Counted from the first letter of the stretch, positions 43,386-53,115 are shown. The stretch: 64,000 nucleotides of DNA from JBFMGD01 sp040751775 (GCA_040751775.1 JBFMGD010000001.1:124001-188000), one strand, 5' to 3'. The notes: generated by a model not told the origin, from the letters alone. Program-made: numbers and translations.

Positions 43386-45296
43386 ATGAAATCGAATAGT
43401 AAAAATCATGATTATAATGCGACTCATATCCAGGTGCTGGAAGGTCTGGAAGCAGTACGCCGTCGCCCGGGTATGTATATCGGTTCAACCGGTAGCAGAG
43501 GGTTGCATCACCTGGTATTTGAAGTTGTGGACAACAGTATTGATGAGGTCATGGCTGGTCACTGCAGCAATATAAAAATAGCGATTAATCCGGATAACAG
43601 CGTCACGGTAATTGATGATGGACGAGGTATTCCGGTGGAAAACCATCCTCAACAGCATCGGCCGGCTGTAGAAGTGGTCCTGACAACCCTTCATGCCGGC
43701 GGAAAGTTTAGCGGCGAAAGTTACAAGGTGGCCGGCGGCTTGCATGGGGTGGGGGTTTCTGTTGTGAACGCTCTTTCCGAGTGGCTTGAAGTAGAAGTAT
43801 ACAGGGACGGCCAAATTTATAATCAGCGCTATCAGAAAGGTGAAAAGGTAAACGATTTAAAACCGCGCGGCCCGGCCAAACGGACTGGAACCAAAATCAC
43901 TTTTCGACCGGATCCGGAAATTTTTGAACAGATTGAGTTTGATAAAGATATAATTGTGCAGCGTTTACGGGAACTGGCTTTTTTAAACAAGGGAACCAGG
44001 ATTAGCTTCAAAGATCTGCGGGGCAATTACGAAGAGCAATTTAAATATGATGGCGGCCTTGTCCAATATGTTTCTTATCTTAACGAGGGTAAAGAGGTTA
44101 CTCCGAAAAAGCCGATCTATCTGGAGCGGGAAATGAACGGCCATACCGTAGAACTGGCCTTACAGTATCATACCGGGTATGCCGAAATAATTTATTCTTA
44201 TGCAAACAATATTCATACGCAGGAAGGGGGTACGCATGAATACGGTCTGAAAGTATCCCTGACCCGCTTGATTAATGATTTTGCGCGCAAGACGGGCTTA
44301 TTGAAAGATAACCAGGGCAACCTGACCGGCGAGGATATTCGGGAAGGGATGACCGCTGTTATCAGTGTAAAACTTTTGGAGCCGCAATTTGAGGGGCAAA
44401 CCAAGACGAAGCTGGGCAACAGTGAGGTGCGCAGCATCGTGGATTCTGTTTGCTACGAGGGAATTGAGCGTTACCTGGAAGAAAACCCTGCCGTAGCGCG
44501 AAAAATAGTGGAAAAAGCAATTCGCGCTTCCCGAGCCCGGGAAGCGGCGCGTAAAGCGCGTGAACTAACCCGCCGTAAGAACGCCCTGGAGATAAGCAAC
44601 CTGCCCGGCAAGTTGGCCGATTGCGCCAGCAAAGACCCCGGTGAAAGTGAACTTTTTCTGGTTGAGGGCGATTCCGCAGGCGGTTCCGCCAAGCAGGGCC
44701 GGGACCGCCGCATTCAGGCTATCCTGCCCCTACGCGGCAAGATTATCAATGTTGAAAAAGCCAGGTTGGACAAGATTCTGGCCAATGAGGAGATCCGGAC
44801 CCTGATCACCGCCTTGGGCACAGGCATCGGTGAAGATTTTGCCATTGAAAAGACTCGCTATCAAAAAATTATAATTATGACTGATGCCGACGTCGACGGT
44901 TCCCACATCCGGGTGCTGTTACTCACTTTCTTTTATCGTTTTATGAAGGTTCTGATCGAGAGCGGTTTTGTATACATTGCCCAACCTCCCCTTTACAAAG
45001 CAAAAAAAGGAAAACAAGAACAGTATCTTTACCGGGAAGAGGATTTGGAGCAAACCATCGCCAAAATTGGGCGTGAAGGTTTGCAGGTGCAGCGTTACAA
45101 GGGGCTCGGCGAGATGAACCCGGATCAGCTTTGGGAGACCACTATGAACCCGGAAACGAGGGTCATAAAGCGGGTGGAGTTGATTGACGCTATCCAGGCC
45201 GATATGATTTTTAGTGTCTTGATGGGAGACAAGGTCGAACCACGCCGCAAGTTCATAGAGGATAACGCCCGCCTGGTGAAAAACCTGGATATTTAG
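43386..45296 (+). CDS. gyrB: DNA gyrase subunit B
   Basis: About 636 residues. GHKL ATPase (VVDNSIDEVMAGH, DDGRGIPVENH, GGLHGVGVSVVNALS), transducer, then TOPRIM (LVEGDSAGGSAKQGRDR, MTDADVDGSHIR). No large insert. ATG at 43386 follows GGAGG by 6 bases; the frame opens at 43353 but that start has no site. A TATAAT at 43332-43337 upstream may be the -10 of a promoter. Confidence 0.97.
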   Translation: MKSNSKNHDYNATHIQVLEGLEAVRRRPGMYIGSTGSRGLHHLVFEVVDNSIDEVMAGHCSNIKIAINPDNSVTVIDDGRGIPVENHPQQHRPAVEVVLTTLHAGGKFSGESYKVAGGLHGVGVSVVNALSEWLEVEVYRDGQIYNQRYQKGEKVNDLKPRGPAKRTGTKITFRPDPEIFEQIEFDKDIIVQRLRELAFLNKGTRISFKDLRGNYEEQFKYDGGLVQYVSYLNEGKEVTPKKPIYLEREMNGHTVELALQYHTGYAEIIYSYANNIHTQEGGTHEYGLKVSLTRLINDFARKTGLLKDNQGNLTGEDIREGMTAVISVKLLEPQFEGQTKTKLGNSEVRSIVDSVCYEGIERYLEENPAVARKIVEKAIRASRAREAARKARELTRRKNALEISNLPGKLADCASKDPGESELFLVEGDSAGGSAKQGRDRRIQAILPLRGKIINVEKARLDKILANEEIRTLITALGTGIGEDFAIEKTRYQKIIIMTDADVDGSHIRVLLLTFFYRFMKVLIESGFVYIAQPPLYKAKKGKQEQYLYREEDLEQTIAKIGREGLQVQRYKGLGEMNPDQLWETTMNPETRVIKRVELIDAIQADMIFSVLMGDKVEPRRKFIEDNARLVKNLDI

Positions 45297-45420
45297 AAAT
45301 GACTTTACTATAAGCCGTTTTCCAGAGACTGTCTATAAAATCAATAATTACATTAAAAGAGCAAATATTCTTTTTAAAAAAGACCATAAGACTACGAATA
45401 TCAACAAATTATAACACAAG

Positions 45421-45451
45421 TTGACAAACGCTCGCTAAAAGATGTTAAAAT
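45421..45451 (+). promoter_or_regulatory. Promoter-like site in the gyrB-CBS gap
   Basis: TTGACA (45421-45426) followed after 18 bases by TTAAAA/TAAAAT. It could drive the CBS-ACT gene 215 bases downstream. The rest of 45297-45662 is A/T-rich and shows no supported gene. A 29-codon frame (45482-45571) has no ribosome-binding site. Confidence 0.5.
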
Positions 45452-45665
45452 AACATATTTAAATAATCAGGTATTCATTTTGCGTTTACTCGAATCATAC
45501 GCGGCCCTGCAGTCACCCTTTGTTAATGAGGATATTAGATTGTTGCTTGCGGCTGCGGTAAGGCGATAAAGAAAAATGTGCCGGCCCGGTTAGAGGAATT
45601 ATTACTGAGTCGCAGAATGTTATATTATTAATCTAAATATTCCGTTACCTGAGGAGAGGATATTG

Positions 45666-46298
45666 ATGTTAGTAAGGGATTACATGACATTAAATCCGAT
45701 TACGGTTAAGCCCGAGGATTCCGTGGGAGACGCTTTAAAACTATTAAAGGACCATTCCATCAGGAGACTGCCGGTCGTAACCAGGGACGGTATGGTCGGT
45801 ATTGTCACGGAACAGGACCTGCTTAAAGCGTCCCCTTCCGCAGCCACCAGCCTTTCTGTTTGGGAAATCAACTACCTGTTTCCAAAGATCAAGATTAAAG
45901 ATATTATGACCAAGGATATAATTACAGTATCGCCTGATGCTGTTCTGGAAGAGGCTGCTCTAATAATGCGTGAGAACAACATCAGCTCTTTGCCGGTCAT
46001 GATTGACGGCAAGTTGATGGGGATTATTACAGAGAGTGATATCTTCAAGGCGCTGATCGACGTTTTTGGATTTAATGTTCCCAGTGTACGGTTGACGCTG
46101 TCAGTACAGGACGAAGTGGGTACGATAAAAAAGATATCGGAGACGGTAAGTTCCCTGGGGTTGAACATTATCAGCCTAATTGTACAGAGCTTGGATGGAG
46201 GCAGGGGTAATATCATTCTCCGCCTCTCTACCGATGACATTACCGGGGTAGTGGCAGCCTTCCGGAACAAAAACATTGAGGTTTCCCACATCAATTAG
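45666..46298 (+). CDS. CBS-CBS-ACT domain protein (AcuB-like)
   Basis: 210 residues: CBS1 (about 5-55, VRDYMTLNPITVKPEDSVG), CBS2 (about 75-130, IKDIMTKDIITVSPDAVL), then an ACT domain (about 137-210). CBS pairs bind adenine nucleotides and ACT domains bind amino acids, so this looks like a metabolic sensor. The AcuB relatives are tied to acetoin use but this is not evident here. ATG at 45666 with AGGAG 9 bases upstream. Confidence 0.87.
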   Translation: MLVRDYMTLNPITVKPEDSVGDALKLLKDHSIRRLPVVTRDGMVGIVTEQDLLKASPSAATSLSVWEINYLFPKIKIKDIMTKDIITVSPDAVLEEAALIMRENNISSLPVMIDGKLMGIITESDIFKALIDVFGFNVPSVRLTLSVQDEVGTIKKISETVSSLGLNIISLIVQSLDGGRGNIILRLSTDDITGVVAAFRNKNIEVSHIN

Positions 46299-46331
46299 CG
46301 ACCCGCGGGTAGGTTTACTGGAGCCGCCGAC

Positions 46332-46362
46332 GTAGCCGGAGCAACACCGGCTATCTTTTTTT
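46332..46362 (+). terminator. Intrinsic terminator after the CBS-ACT gene
   Basis: TAGCCGG (46333-46339) pairs with CCGGCTA (46347-46353) around a 7-base loop, followed by a T run. Separates the CBS gene from gyrA. Confidence 0.8.
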
Positions 46363-46577
46363 AAATGCTTTCAACCGGTCCCAGTCCGGTGTCATTTACA
46401 TCTTTTACGCCGGCGCCGCGTGTGGTAAAATTAAATCGTTATTCTGTCCATCGGCTGCGCGGCGGGTTGAGGGTTATTCTTCAATAATTATGTAAACAAT
46501 ACATCTAAAAGCTATTTTCCATGGGAGCCGGTTTTTGCGGCCAGAGATCCTAAATATTAAGAAGAAGGGGACTCCCA

Positions 46578-49001
46578 ATGACCAATAAGCACAGGATTGT
46601 GCCCATCAATATTCATGAAGAAGTAAAGACTTCTTTCCTCGATTATGCTATGAGTGTCATTGTCAGCCGGGCACTGCCGGATGTGCGGGATGGCTTAAAA
46701 CCGGTACACCGCCGCATCCTGTACGCGATGGCTGAAATGGGTTCAACCCCTGATAAACCGCACCGTAAATCAGCCCGTATTGTTGGAGAAGTTTTGGGTA
46801 AATTCCATCCGCACGGCGATGTGGCGCTGTATGATACCCTGGCCCGCATGGCCCAGGATTTCGCTACCCGCTATACGCTTGTAGACGGGCACGGTAACTT
46901 TGGTTCTTTGGACGGGGATTCTCCCGCGGCGATGCGTTATACGGAAGCACGTCTCTCTGCCATCGCCATGGAGTTGTTGACGGATCTGCAGAAAGAAACG
47001 GTTGACTTTCGGCCCAACTTTGACGAAAGTTTAAATGAACCGGTCGTACTCCCCTCTCGTTTTCCAAACCTGCTGGCCAACGGCTCTTCCGGAATCGCGG
47101 TCGGTATGGCTACAAATATTCCGCCCCATAACCTCGGTGAGGTGATCGATGCTCTCGAGCAGCTGATTAAGCATCCCGATAGCTCGATCCATGAACTGCT
47201 GCGCTATATTCAGGGCCCCGATTTCCCGACAGGCGGCATTATCGTCGGCCAGGAAGGGATTCGTTCGGCTTATCATACCGGTCGCGGTATTCTCAAACTG
47301 CGCGGCCGTGTGCAAATAGATATAAAAGAAAAGGGCCGTAGCCAGTTGATCATCACCGAGGTGCCGTATCAACAGAATAAAGCCAGACTGGTGGAAAAAA
47401 TCGCTGATCTGGTTAAGGAGAGAAAAATAGAGGGCATCGCTGAACTGCGGGATGAATCAGATCGGTCCGGTGTCCGTATAGTTTTAGAAATAAAACGTGA
47501 TTTTGAACCGCAGGTGATCATCAACCAGCTTTACCAGTACACTCCGTTGCAGCAAACTTACGGGATTATCATGCTCGCCCTGGTTGACGGGCAGCCGCGG
47601 GTGTTGAATCTAAAAGAGATTTTAGTCCATTACCTGGAACACCAGAAAGAAATTATTTTAAGGCGGACCCGCTTCGACCTGAGGCGGGCGGAAGAGAGAT
47701 TGCATATCGTCGAGGGCTTGCGTATCGCTCTCTCTAGGCTGGATGAAGTAATCGCCTTAATCCGCCGTTCCCGCGATGCCCAGACCGCGCGGACAGGTCT
47801 GATGGAGCTGCTCTCTATAACCGAGAAACAGGCTCAGGCCATTCTCGATATCCGCTTGCAGCGCCTGACCCAGATGGAAATATCAAAACTGGAAGAGGAA
47901 CACCGCGAACTGCTGGAACGGATCAACTATCTGCGCCGTGTTTTAAACGACGAAACCCTGGTTTTGAGTATTATCAGCGAAGAGCTAAAAGCAATCAAGG
48001 AGAAGCATGCCGATGAGAGGCGGACTCAGATTACCGCTGATGAAGGCGATATAGTGCTCACGGACCTAATATTTCAGGAAGATGTAGTAATCACCTTAAC
48101 GGATCGCGGCTATATTAAGCGCCTGCCGTTAGACACCTACCGCAGCCAGCGGCGCGGCGGTCGCGGCATTGTCGGCATTCAGACCCGGGAAGATGATCGG
48201 GTTGAGCAGTGCCACGTCACCTCCACCCACCACAAGATGCTCTGTTTCAGCAACATGGGAAAAGTTTACCTGCTTAAGATTTACGAGATACCCGAATCAG
48301 GTCGTCAGGCCAGAGGAACCGCACTGGTAAATCTGCTTCCCCTGGAGAAAAAAGAGTTTATTACGGCCACCCTGCCGATTACGGAGTTTACCCATGATTA
48401 TTACCTGCTGATGATTACCGCGATGGGGCTAATTAAAAAGACTTCCCTGAAAGAATACAGCAACACCCGTAAAACCGGTCTTACTGCGATCAACCTGGCC
48501 GACGAAGACGAGTTAATCAGCGTCATGCTTACCGACGGCCGGCAGGAAGTGATTATCGGGACCGACGAAGGTTTGTTTGTCCGTTTCCCCGAGACAGATG
48601 TCCGGCCGATGGGCCGCGCAGCGCGAGGGGTAAAGGCGGTAACCCTTTCTCATAAAAGCAGGATTATCGGCACAGGCCTGATTGGTGAAGGCTTATCTGT
48701 CCTCATGGTTACCGCTCTCGGATACGGCAAGCGCGTTCCGGTGGACGAGTTTCGGGTCCAACGGCGCGGCGGTAAGGGCCTGATTGGGATCAAAGTGACC
48801 CAGGTTAGCGGACCGTTGACCGGCTTTATCGTTACCCGGGAGCAGGACAAAGAATTTATTGTCATTACCGCCAAAGGAGTGGTCAACCGCCAAAATGTGG
48901 AGCAGGTATCCCAGCAGAGCCGTTACGCCCGCGGAGTAACTTTAATTCGCCTGGATGAAGCGGACCGGGTAGTTGACCTGATCGGTTTGGACTTTGATTA
49001 G
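46578..49001 (+). CDS. gyrA: DNA gyrase subunit A
   Basis: 807 residues. The active-site tyrosine lies in MRYTEARLS (about 122); the quinolone-resistance region is around GKFHPHGDVALYD. The GyrA-box QRRGGRGIVG in the C-terminal pinwheel identifies gyrase rather than topoisomerase IV; a second QRRGGKGLIG also occurs. AGAAGGGGA precedes the ATG. A weak promoter (TTGAGG at 46467, TATGTA at 46489) lies upstream. Confidence 0.97.
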   Translation: MTNKHRIVPINIHEEVKTSFLDYAMSVIVSRALPDVRDGLKPVHRRILYAMAEMGSTPDKPHRKSARIVGEVLGKFHPHGDVALYDTLARMAQDFATRYTLVDGHGNFGSLDGDSPAAMRYTEARLSAIAMELLTDLQKETVDFRPNFDESLNEPVVLPSRFPNLLANGSSGIAVGMATNIPPHNLGEVIDALEQLIKHPDSSIHELLRYIQGPDFPTGGIIVGQEGIRSAYHTGRGILKLRGRVQIDIKEKGRSQLIITEVPYQQNKARLVEKIADLVKERKIEGIAELRDESDRSGVRIVLEIKRDFEPQVIINQLYQYTPLQQTYGIIMLALVDGQPRVLNLKEILVHYLEHQKEIILRRTRFDLRRAEERLHIVEGLRIALSRLDEVIALIRRSRDAQTARTGLMELLSITEKQAQAILDIRLQRLTQMEISKLEEEHRELLERINYLRRVLNDETLVLSIISEELKAIKEKHADERRTQITADEGDIVLTDLIFQEDVVITLTDRGYIKRLPLDTYRSQRRGGRGIVGIQTREDDRVEQCHVTSTHHKMLCFSNMGKVYLLKIYEIPESGRQARGTALVNLLPLEKKEFITATLPITEFTHDYYLLMITAMGLIKKTSLKEYSNTRKTGLTAINLADEDELISVMLTDGRQEVIIGTDEGLFVRFPETDVRPMGRAARGVKAVTLSHKSRIIGTGLIGEGLSVLMVTALGYGKRVPVDEFRVQRRGGKGLIGIKVTQVSGPLTGFIVTREQDKEFIVITAKGVVNRQNVEQVSQQSRYARGVTLIRLDEADRVVDLIGLDFD

Positions 49002-49015
49002 ATCGGAGTATGATC

Positions 49016-50332
49016 ATGAAACGCTGGCCAAGTATTTTAATTCCGGCCTTAATAGGATTAACCTTCTTTAATACCCTTCTGCTTTCCGGTTGCGGGCGTG
49101 ATGTTGTCGTCCGGGGAAATAGTCAGGCGCCGCTAAGCAGCGACGTGATCATCATCGGCGACACGATCGCCGCCCTGGTCGCCGCCCTGGAGGCGGCCAG
49201 TCAGGGAGCGGCTGTCCTCGTTTTTTTTAGTAAGATGAATGAAGACCGCTGGCTTTGGAACGAGGGAGCAATTGCTGCTGATTTTGAAACGGCGGAAGGA
49301 TCCGATTCATCTGCCGCGCTGCGGGAGCTGCTTTCCGCTTACGGAGAAGGCAGAGGGCAGAGTTGGTTCTATGACCTGATGGCCCGCCAGGCCGGCCCGG
49401 ACCTGGATTGGTTTGCCCGGGAAACAGGACTGGAGTGGTCACAGGAAAATACTTTACGCCAGCGTCCGGACAACCTTACCCTGGCGCAGGTTTATGAGCG
49501 GTTACTTTATGCGGCGGGGTTGGAAGGGGTGCGCTTCTTTCCAGGGACTGTTGTTCAGGAAATGCTCTTCAAGGATCGGGGTAGTAAAGTTATCGGCATT
49601 AAGTATTCCGGTGCCCCGGGATTGGCCCGGGAAGCTTACGCGCCCGTTGTTGTCCTCGCTGACGGCAGTTACCTTGAGAATGAGGCCTTGATGCAAACAC
49701 TGGCACCCGCAGTGAGCGCCGCTCATTGGCGGCGCGGTCAATCGGGTTTGGGCTGGCAGCTCTGTCTCGATGCTGGTTTGGACATGGTGGAACCGAATCT
49801 TTTTGCCTACGCTCCGGCAGTTGAAGACGGAGATTTATGGGTTGAAGCGGACTGGCCGGAAAAAGCGCTCCTGGTGATCGACGACCGTATTGTGCCCCTG
49901 GATGGTAAAAGCAAAGGCGATGTTGTCGCCGAGCTGCTTGGCAGTAAAAGCGCAACCGGCTATCTACTGATTTCGGAAAACCAGCTGGCCCCTGAGCAAG
50001 AGTTGAACTGGCCCCGTTTCTCCGGCATAGAAGCGTTCTTGGAAACTTACCGCCTCGATCTGCCACAATTAAAACACTGGTTTATGCAACCCTGGGGTTT
50101 TTTCCGGGCGCAGCGGGTAAAGGCGGTAGCGGAATATTGCCTGGGTGGGGCTGCCGTTAATGAGCAAGGTAAACTAATGCGAGGCGGTAACCCGGTTGAC
50201 GGTTTGTACGGCGCCGGTGAAATTACCGGCGGCTTGCATGGATGGGGCCTGGCACCGGGCGCCGCGTTAACGGAAGCCGTTGTCTGGGGCCGCTATATTG
50301 GACGAAAGGCAACCGAACAGTTTCATGAATAA
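49016..50332 (+). CDS. Exported flavoprotein-like lipoprotein (FAD-dependent oxidoreductase family)
   Basis: A lipoprotein signal peptide (about 5-22) ends in LLLSGCGRD, a lipobox with the Cys. Then a Rossmann-like SSDVIIIGDTIAALVAALEA, in which the GxGxxG glycines are largely replaced, and a C-terminal GLYGAGEITGGLHGWGLAPGAA like the FAD-binding end of fumarate reductase/KSTD flavoproteins. Active-site residues of fumarate reductases are not evident. 438 residues. Function unknown. ATG at 49016 with GGAG 7 bases upstream. It follows gyrA by 14 bases and may be co-transcribed. Confidence 0.75.
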   Translation: MKRWPSILIPALIGLTFFNTLLLSGCGRDVVVRGNSQAPLSSDVIIIGDTIAALVAALEAASQGAAVLVFFSKMNEDRWLWNEGAIAADFETAEGSDSSAALRELLSAYGEGRGQSWFYDLMARQAGPDLDWFARETGLEWSQENTLRQRPDNLTLAQVYERLLYAAGLEGVRFFPGTVVQEMLFKDRGSKVIGIKYSGAPGLAREAYAPVVVLADGSYLENEALMQTLAPAVSAAHWRRGQSGLGWQLCLDAGLDMVEPNLFAYAPAVEDGDLWVEADWPEKALLVIDDRIVPLDGKSKGDVVAELLGSKSATGYLLISENQLAPEQELNWPRFSGIEAFLETYRLDLPQLKHWFMQPWGFFRAQRVKAVAEYCLGGAAVNEQGKLMRGGNPVDGLYGAGEITGGLHGWGLAPGAALTEAVVWGRYIGRKATEQFHE

Positions 50333-50369
50333 CTGCTCCGATCATATACCGTCATAAGGGAGGTTTGCC

Positions 50370-51860
50370 ATGATCGCTCAGAGAAAAGTTGGCATTACGG
50401 ATACTTCTTTACGGGATGCTCATCAGTCGCTCCTCGCAACGCGGATGCGTCTTGAAGAGATGCTGCCAATAGCAGAATCAATGGATCGAGTCGGCTATCA
50501 CTCCCTGGAAGTGTGGGGTGGAGCTACTTATGATGCCTGTATGCGCTTCCTGGATGAAGACCCCTGGGAGCGCTTGCGAAAACTGCGGCGCGCGATTAAG
50601 AATACCAAACTGCAGATGTTGCTGCGGGGACAAAATATTGTTGGTTACCGCCATTACCCCGACGATGTGGTCGCTGAATTCGTTAAGCGCGCAGTAGCCA
50701 ATGGCATTGATATCATCCGTATCTTCGATGCACTGAACGATGTTCGGAATATGGAGCAGGCCATGCGGTGTACCAAGGCGGAAGGAGCCCATGTACAAGC
50801 CACGATCAGCTATACGATCAGCCCGCTGCACAACATCGACCATTTTGTAGCGATGGGCGGCACCTTAAAGGAGCACGGCGCCGATTCAATCTGTATTAAA
50901 GATATGGCCGGCCTGATCGCTCCTTTTGACGCTTATGAGCTGGTCCGGCGCCTTAAGGAGCAAGTGGGGCTGCCGGTACAGTTGCACTGCCACTATACCA
51001 GCGGTATGGCCTCAATGGCCTATCTAAAAGCGATCGAGGCGGGAGCCGACGTAGTGGATACGGCTAATGCCGCCCTTGCTCTCGGGACCAGTCAGCCTCC
51101 CACTGACAGTATTGTAGCAGCGCTACAGGGAACGCCTTTTAATACCGGGCTTGACCTGGAAATCCTGGCCAGCATCAGCGATTATTTTAAAGAAGTGAGC
51201 CGGCGGTATGATATTCCCCGTGATGTTTTAGGGGTGGACACAAATGTGCTCAGCTACCAGATCCCCGGTGGAATGATCTCCAACCTTGCTTCTCAACTGG
51301 CGGAACAGAAAGCTTCTCACCTGATCAAGGATGTACTGGCAGAGGTGCCCCGGGTGAGATCCGACCTCGGTTATCCGCCCCTGGTGACCCCGAGCAGCCA
51401 GATGGTGGGCACCCAGGCTGTGGTTAACGTCCTCACCGGTGAACGTTATAAGATGGTCTCCTCGGAAATCAAAAATTACTTACGCGGTCTCTACGGCCGT
51501 CCGCCGGGGGAGATCAATCAGGCAGTATTAGAAAAAGTGCTGAAAGGCGAAACGCCTGTTACCGTGCGTCCGGCCGACCTTTTACCGCCGCAGCTGGCGC
51601 AAGCGCAGGCTGAAGTAGCGGAATTGATCGAACAGGAGGAAGACGTTCTTTCCTATATTCTTTTCCCGAACGTAGCGTTGGACTTCTTTAAACGGCGGAA
51701 AGGACTTTTACCTCCGCTCTCTCCGAATGGAAAAGGGGAAGCCGCCCAGGCGAGGATGAAGTTATCCACGGCTAAGAACACGCCTGATTCGACCGCATTG
51801 GATCAGATCGACAGCTCCCTGGTTTGGCGTGATGAGATCAACCTGGTTTACCCTGCCTGA
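50370..51860 (+). CDS. Biotin-independent carboxyltransferase subunit (pyruvate carboxylase B / oxaloacetate decarboxylase alpha type)
   Basis: TIM-barrel carboxyltransferase: ITDTSLRDAHQSLLATRMR, WGGATYDACMRFL, the metal-binding HCHYTSGM, and the carboxylated-lysine region ICIKDMAGL. About 496 residues, without the C-terminal biotinyl domain (no MKM), so it needs a separate BCCP and biotin carboxylase or a membrane decarboxylase complex. These partners are not in the window. GGGAGG precedes the ATG. It sits before the ilv operon, where pyruvate and oxaloacetate chemistry would connect, but this is inference. Confidence 0.88.
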   Translation: MIAQRKVGITDTSLRDAHQSLLATRMRLEEMLPIAESMDRVGYHSLEVWGGATYDACMRFLDEDPWERLRKLRRAIKNTKLQMLLRGQNIVGYRHYPDDVVAEFVKRAVANGIDIIRIFDALNDVRNMEQAMRCTKAEGAHVQATISYTISPLHNIDHFVAMGGTLKEHGADSICIKDMAGLIAPFDAYELVRRLKEQVGLPVQLHCHYTSGMASMAYLKAIEAGADVVDTANAALALGTSQPPTDSIVAALQGTPFNTGLDLEILASISDYFKEVSRRYDIPRDVLGVDTNVLSYQIPGGMISNLASQLAEQKASHLIKDVLAEVPRVRSDLGYPPLVTPSSQMVGTQAVVNVLTGERYKMVSSEIKNYLRGLYGRPPGEINQAVLEKVLKGETPVTVRPADLLPPQLAQAQAEVAELIEQEEDVLSYILFPNVALDFFKRRKGLLPPLSPNGKGEAAQARMKLSTAKNTPDSTALDQIDSSLVWRDEINLVYPA

Positions 51861-51866
51861 ATTGTA

Positions 51867-51895
51867 TTGACACCAGAGGCGGTCCGGGTTATAAT
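51867..51895 (+). promoter_or_regulatory. Sigma-A-type promoter of the ilv-leu operon
   Basis: TTGACA (51867-51872) and TATAAT (51890-51895) with the ideal 17-base spacing, immediately after the carboxyltransferase gene and before the T-box leader. Confidence 0.92.
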
Positions 51896-51904
51896 ATTAT
51901 CCAA

Positions 51905-52169
51905 TATTTATATGGATTTAAAGGCTGTGAAGGGCAGGAGTAAGTGGTCTTCCTTTTCAAGAGAGCCGGGTCTGCTGAAAACCGGTACTGGAAACCGCTG
52001 AAGGTCGGCCTGGAGCTGTCCGGCTGAAACTCTTTCCTGTAAGCCGGGCCGGCTGCTGCCGTTATGATTGCGTAAGTTAGCCGGATCCCCTGCTTAGGTT
52101 GGTTTGATGGAAGAAGGGTGGTACCGCGGAGGAGATCCCTTCGTCCCTTTGGGCGAAGGGTCTTTTTTA
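51905..52169 (+). ncRNA. T-box riboswitch controlling the ilv-leu operon
   Basis: The T-box sequence AAGGGTGGTACCGCGG is at 52114-52129, followed by a terminator (CCCTTCG 52137-52143 with CGAAGGG 52154-52160, then a T run). Stem I shows CAGG (51935-51938) pairing CCTG (52009-52012) and GTGGT (51944-51948) pairing ACCGC (51994-51998), bracketing a specifier loop. There AGTAA faces TGAAGGTCGG. The codon best fitting the follow-with-purine rule is GTC (52004-52006, Val), tentative. Uncharged tRNA would pair with it and the T-box, freeing transcription of ilvE onwards. Confidence 0.92.
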
Positions 52170-52198
52170 TAGACGATCAACTTAACGCGGAGAGGGGT

Positions 52199-53080
52199 AT
52201 GAGCATGGCCAGGATTATTTTTATGAACGGGCGGTTGGTCCCTGAAGAAGAAGCGAAAATATCTGTATTTGATCACGGCTTCCTCTATGGAGACGGCGTG
52301 TTTGAGGGTATCCGCGCCTACAACGGGCGGGTTTTCCGCCTGGAGGAACACATTGAGCGGCTTTTTGAATCGGCGCACTCAATTATGCTGCCGATTCCAT
52401 ATGATCAAGCAGCGATGGTCGATGCTGTAGTGAAAACGGTACAGGCTAACGCGTTACGAGACGCGTATATCCGGGTTGTTGTTTCACGGGGTGTGGGTGA
52501 TTTGGGTCTGGACCCACGCAAGTGTAAAGAAAGCCGGGTGGTGATCATTGCCGATAAAATAGTGCTCTACCCGGACGAGTTGTATGATCAAGGCCTTACC
52601 GTAATCACCGTGGCTACCCGCCGGAATGTAGCCGACGCTCTCGATCCGAAGATAAAATCGCTTAACTACCTGAATAATATTCTAGTGAAAATTGAAGCCA
52701 ACCGGGCCGGAGTAATGGAAGCGCTGATGCTGACCGGAAACGGCTATGTCAGTGAAGGATCCGGTGACAACATTTTTATCTACCGCAAGGGCATGCTGAT
52801 TACGCCGCCGCCGCATCTGGGAATCCTGGAGGGTATTACCCGGGCCGTGGTGCTTGATCTGGCTCGGGATGAAGGTATTCCGATTCTGGAAGCGCCTTTT
52901 ACACGGCACGACCTCTATGTAGCGCAGGAATGTTTCTTGACGGGTACCGCCGCCGAGGTGATCCCGGTAATTGAAGTGGATATGCGGACGATCGGTTCGG
53001 GCGTACCCGGTCCGATTACGCGTCGTTTGATGGAACTGTTCCACAGGCTTACCCTGACGGAAGGGGTTTCCCTGGACTAA
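52199..53080 (+). CDS. ilvE: Branched-chain amino acid aminotransferase
   Basis: Class IV PLP transaminase (D-amino-acid transferase fold): FDHGFLYGDGVFEGIRAYNG near the start, catalytic Lys in KSLNYLNNILVK, and EGSGDNIFIYRKG. About 293 residues. Last step of Val, Leu and Ile synthesis, transferring the amino group to the keto acids. Start is ATG at 52199 (or 52205) behind GGAGAGGGG; the longer frame opening at 52118 lies in the T-box. First gene after the T-box. Confidence 0.9.
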   Translation: MSMARIIFMNGRLVPEEEAKISVFDHGFLYGDGVFEGIRAYNGRVFRLEEHIERLFESAHSIMLPIPYDQAAMVDAVVKTVQANALRDAYIRVVVSRGVGDLGLDPRKCKESRVVIIADKIVLYPDELYDQGLTVITVATRRNVADALDPKIKSLNYLNNILVKIEANRAGVMEALMLTGNGYVSEGSGDNIFIYRKGMLITPPPHLGILEGITRAVVLDLARDEGIPILEAPFTRHDLYVAQECFLTGTAAEVIPVIEVDMRTIGSGVPGPITRRLMELFHRLTLTEGVSLD

Positions 53081-53115
53081 TAATCGAAGCAGAAGATGAA
53101 GCAGGGAGGAAAAAA

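Noticed and set aside
45482..45571. A 29-codon frame starting TTG in the gyrB-CBS gap
   Set aside because: No ribosome-binding site or recognisable sequence; too short to support as a gene.
46299..46577. Possible additional RNA gene between the CBS gene and gyrA
   Set aside because: Beyond the terminator and a weak promoter-like pair nothing distinctive was seen.
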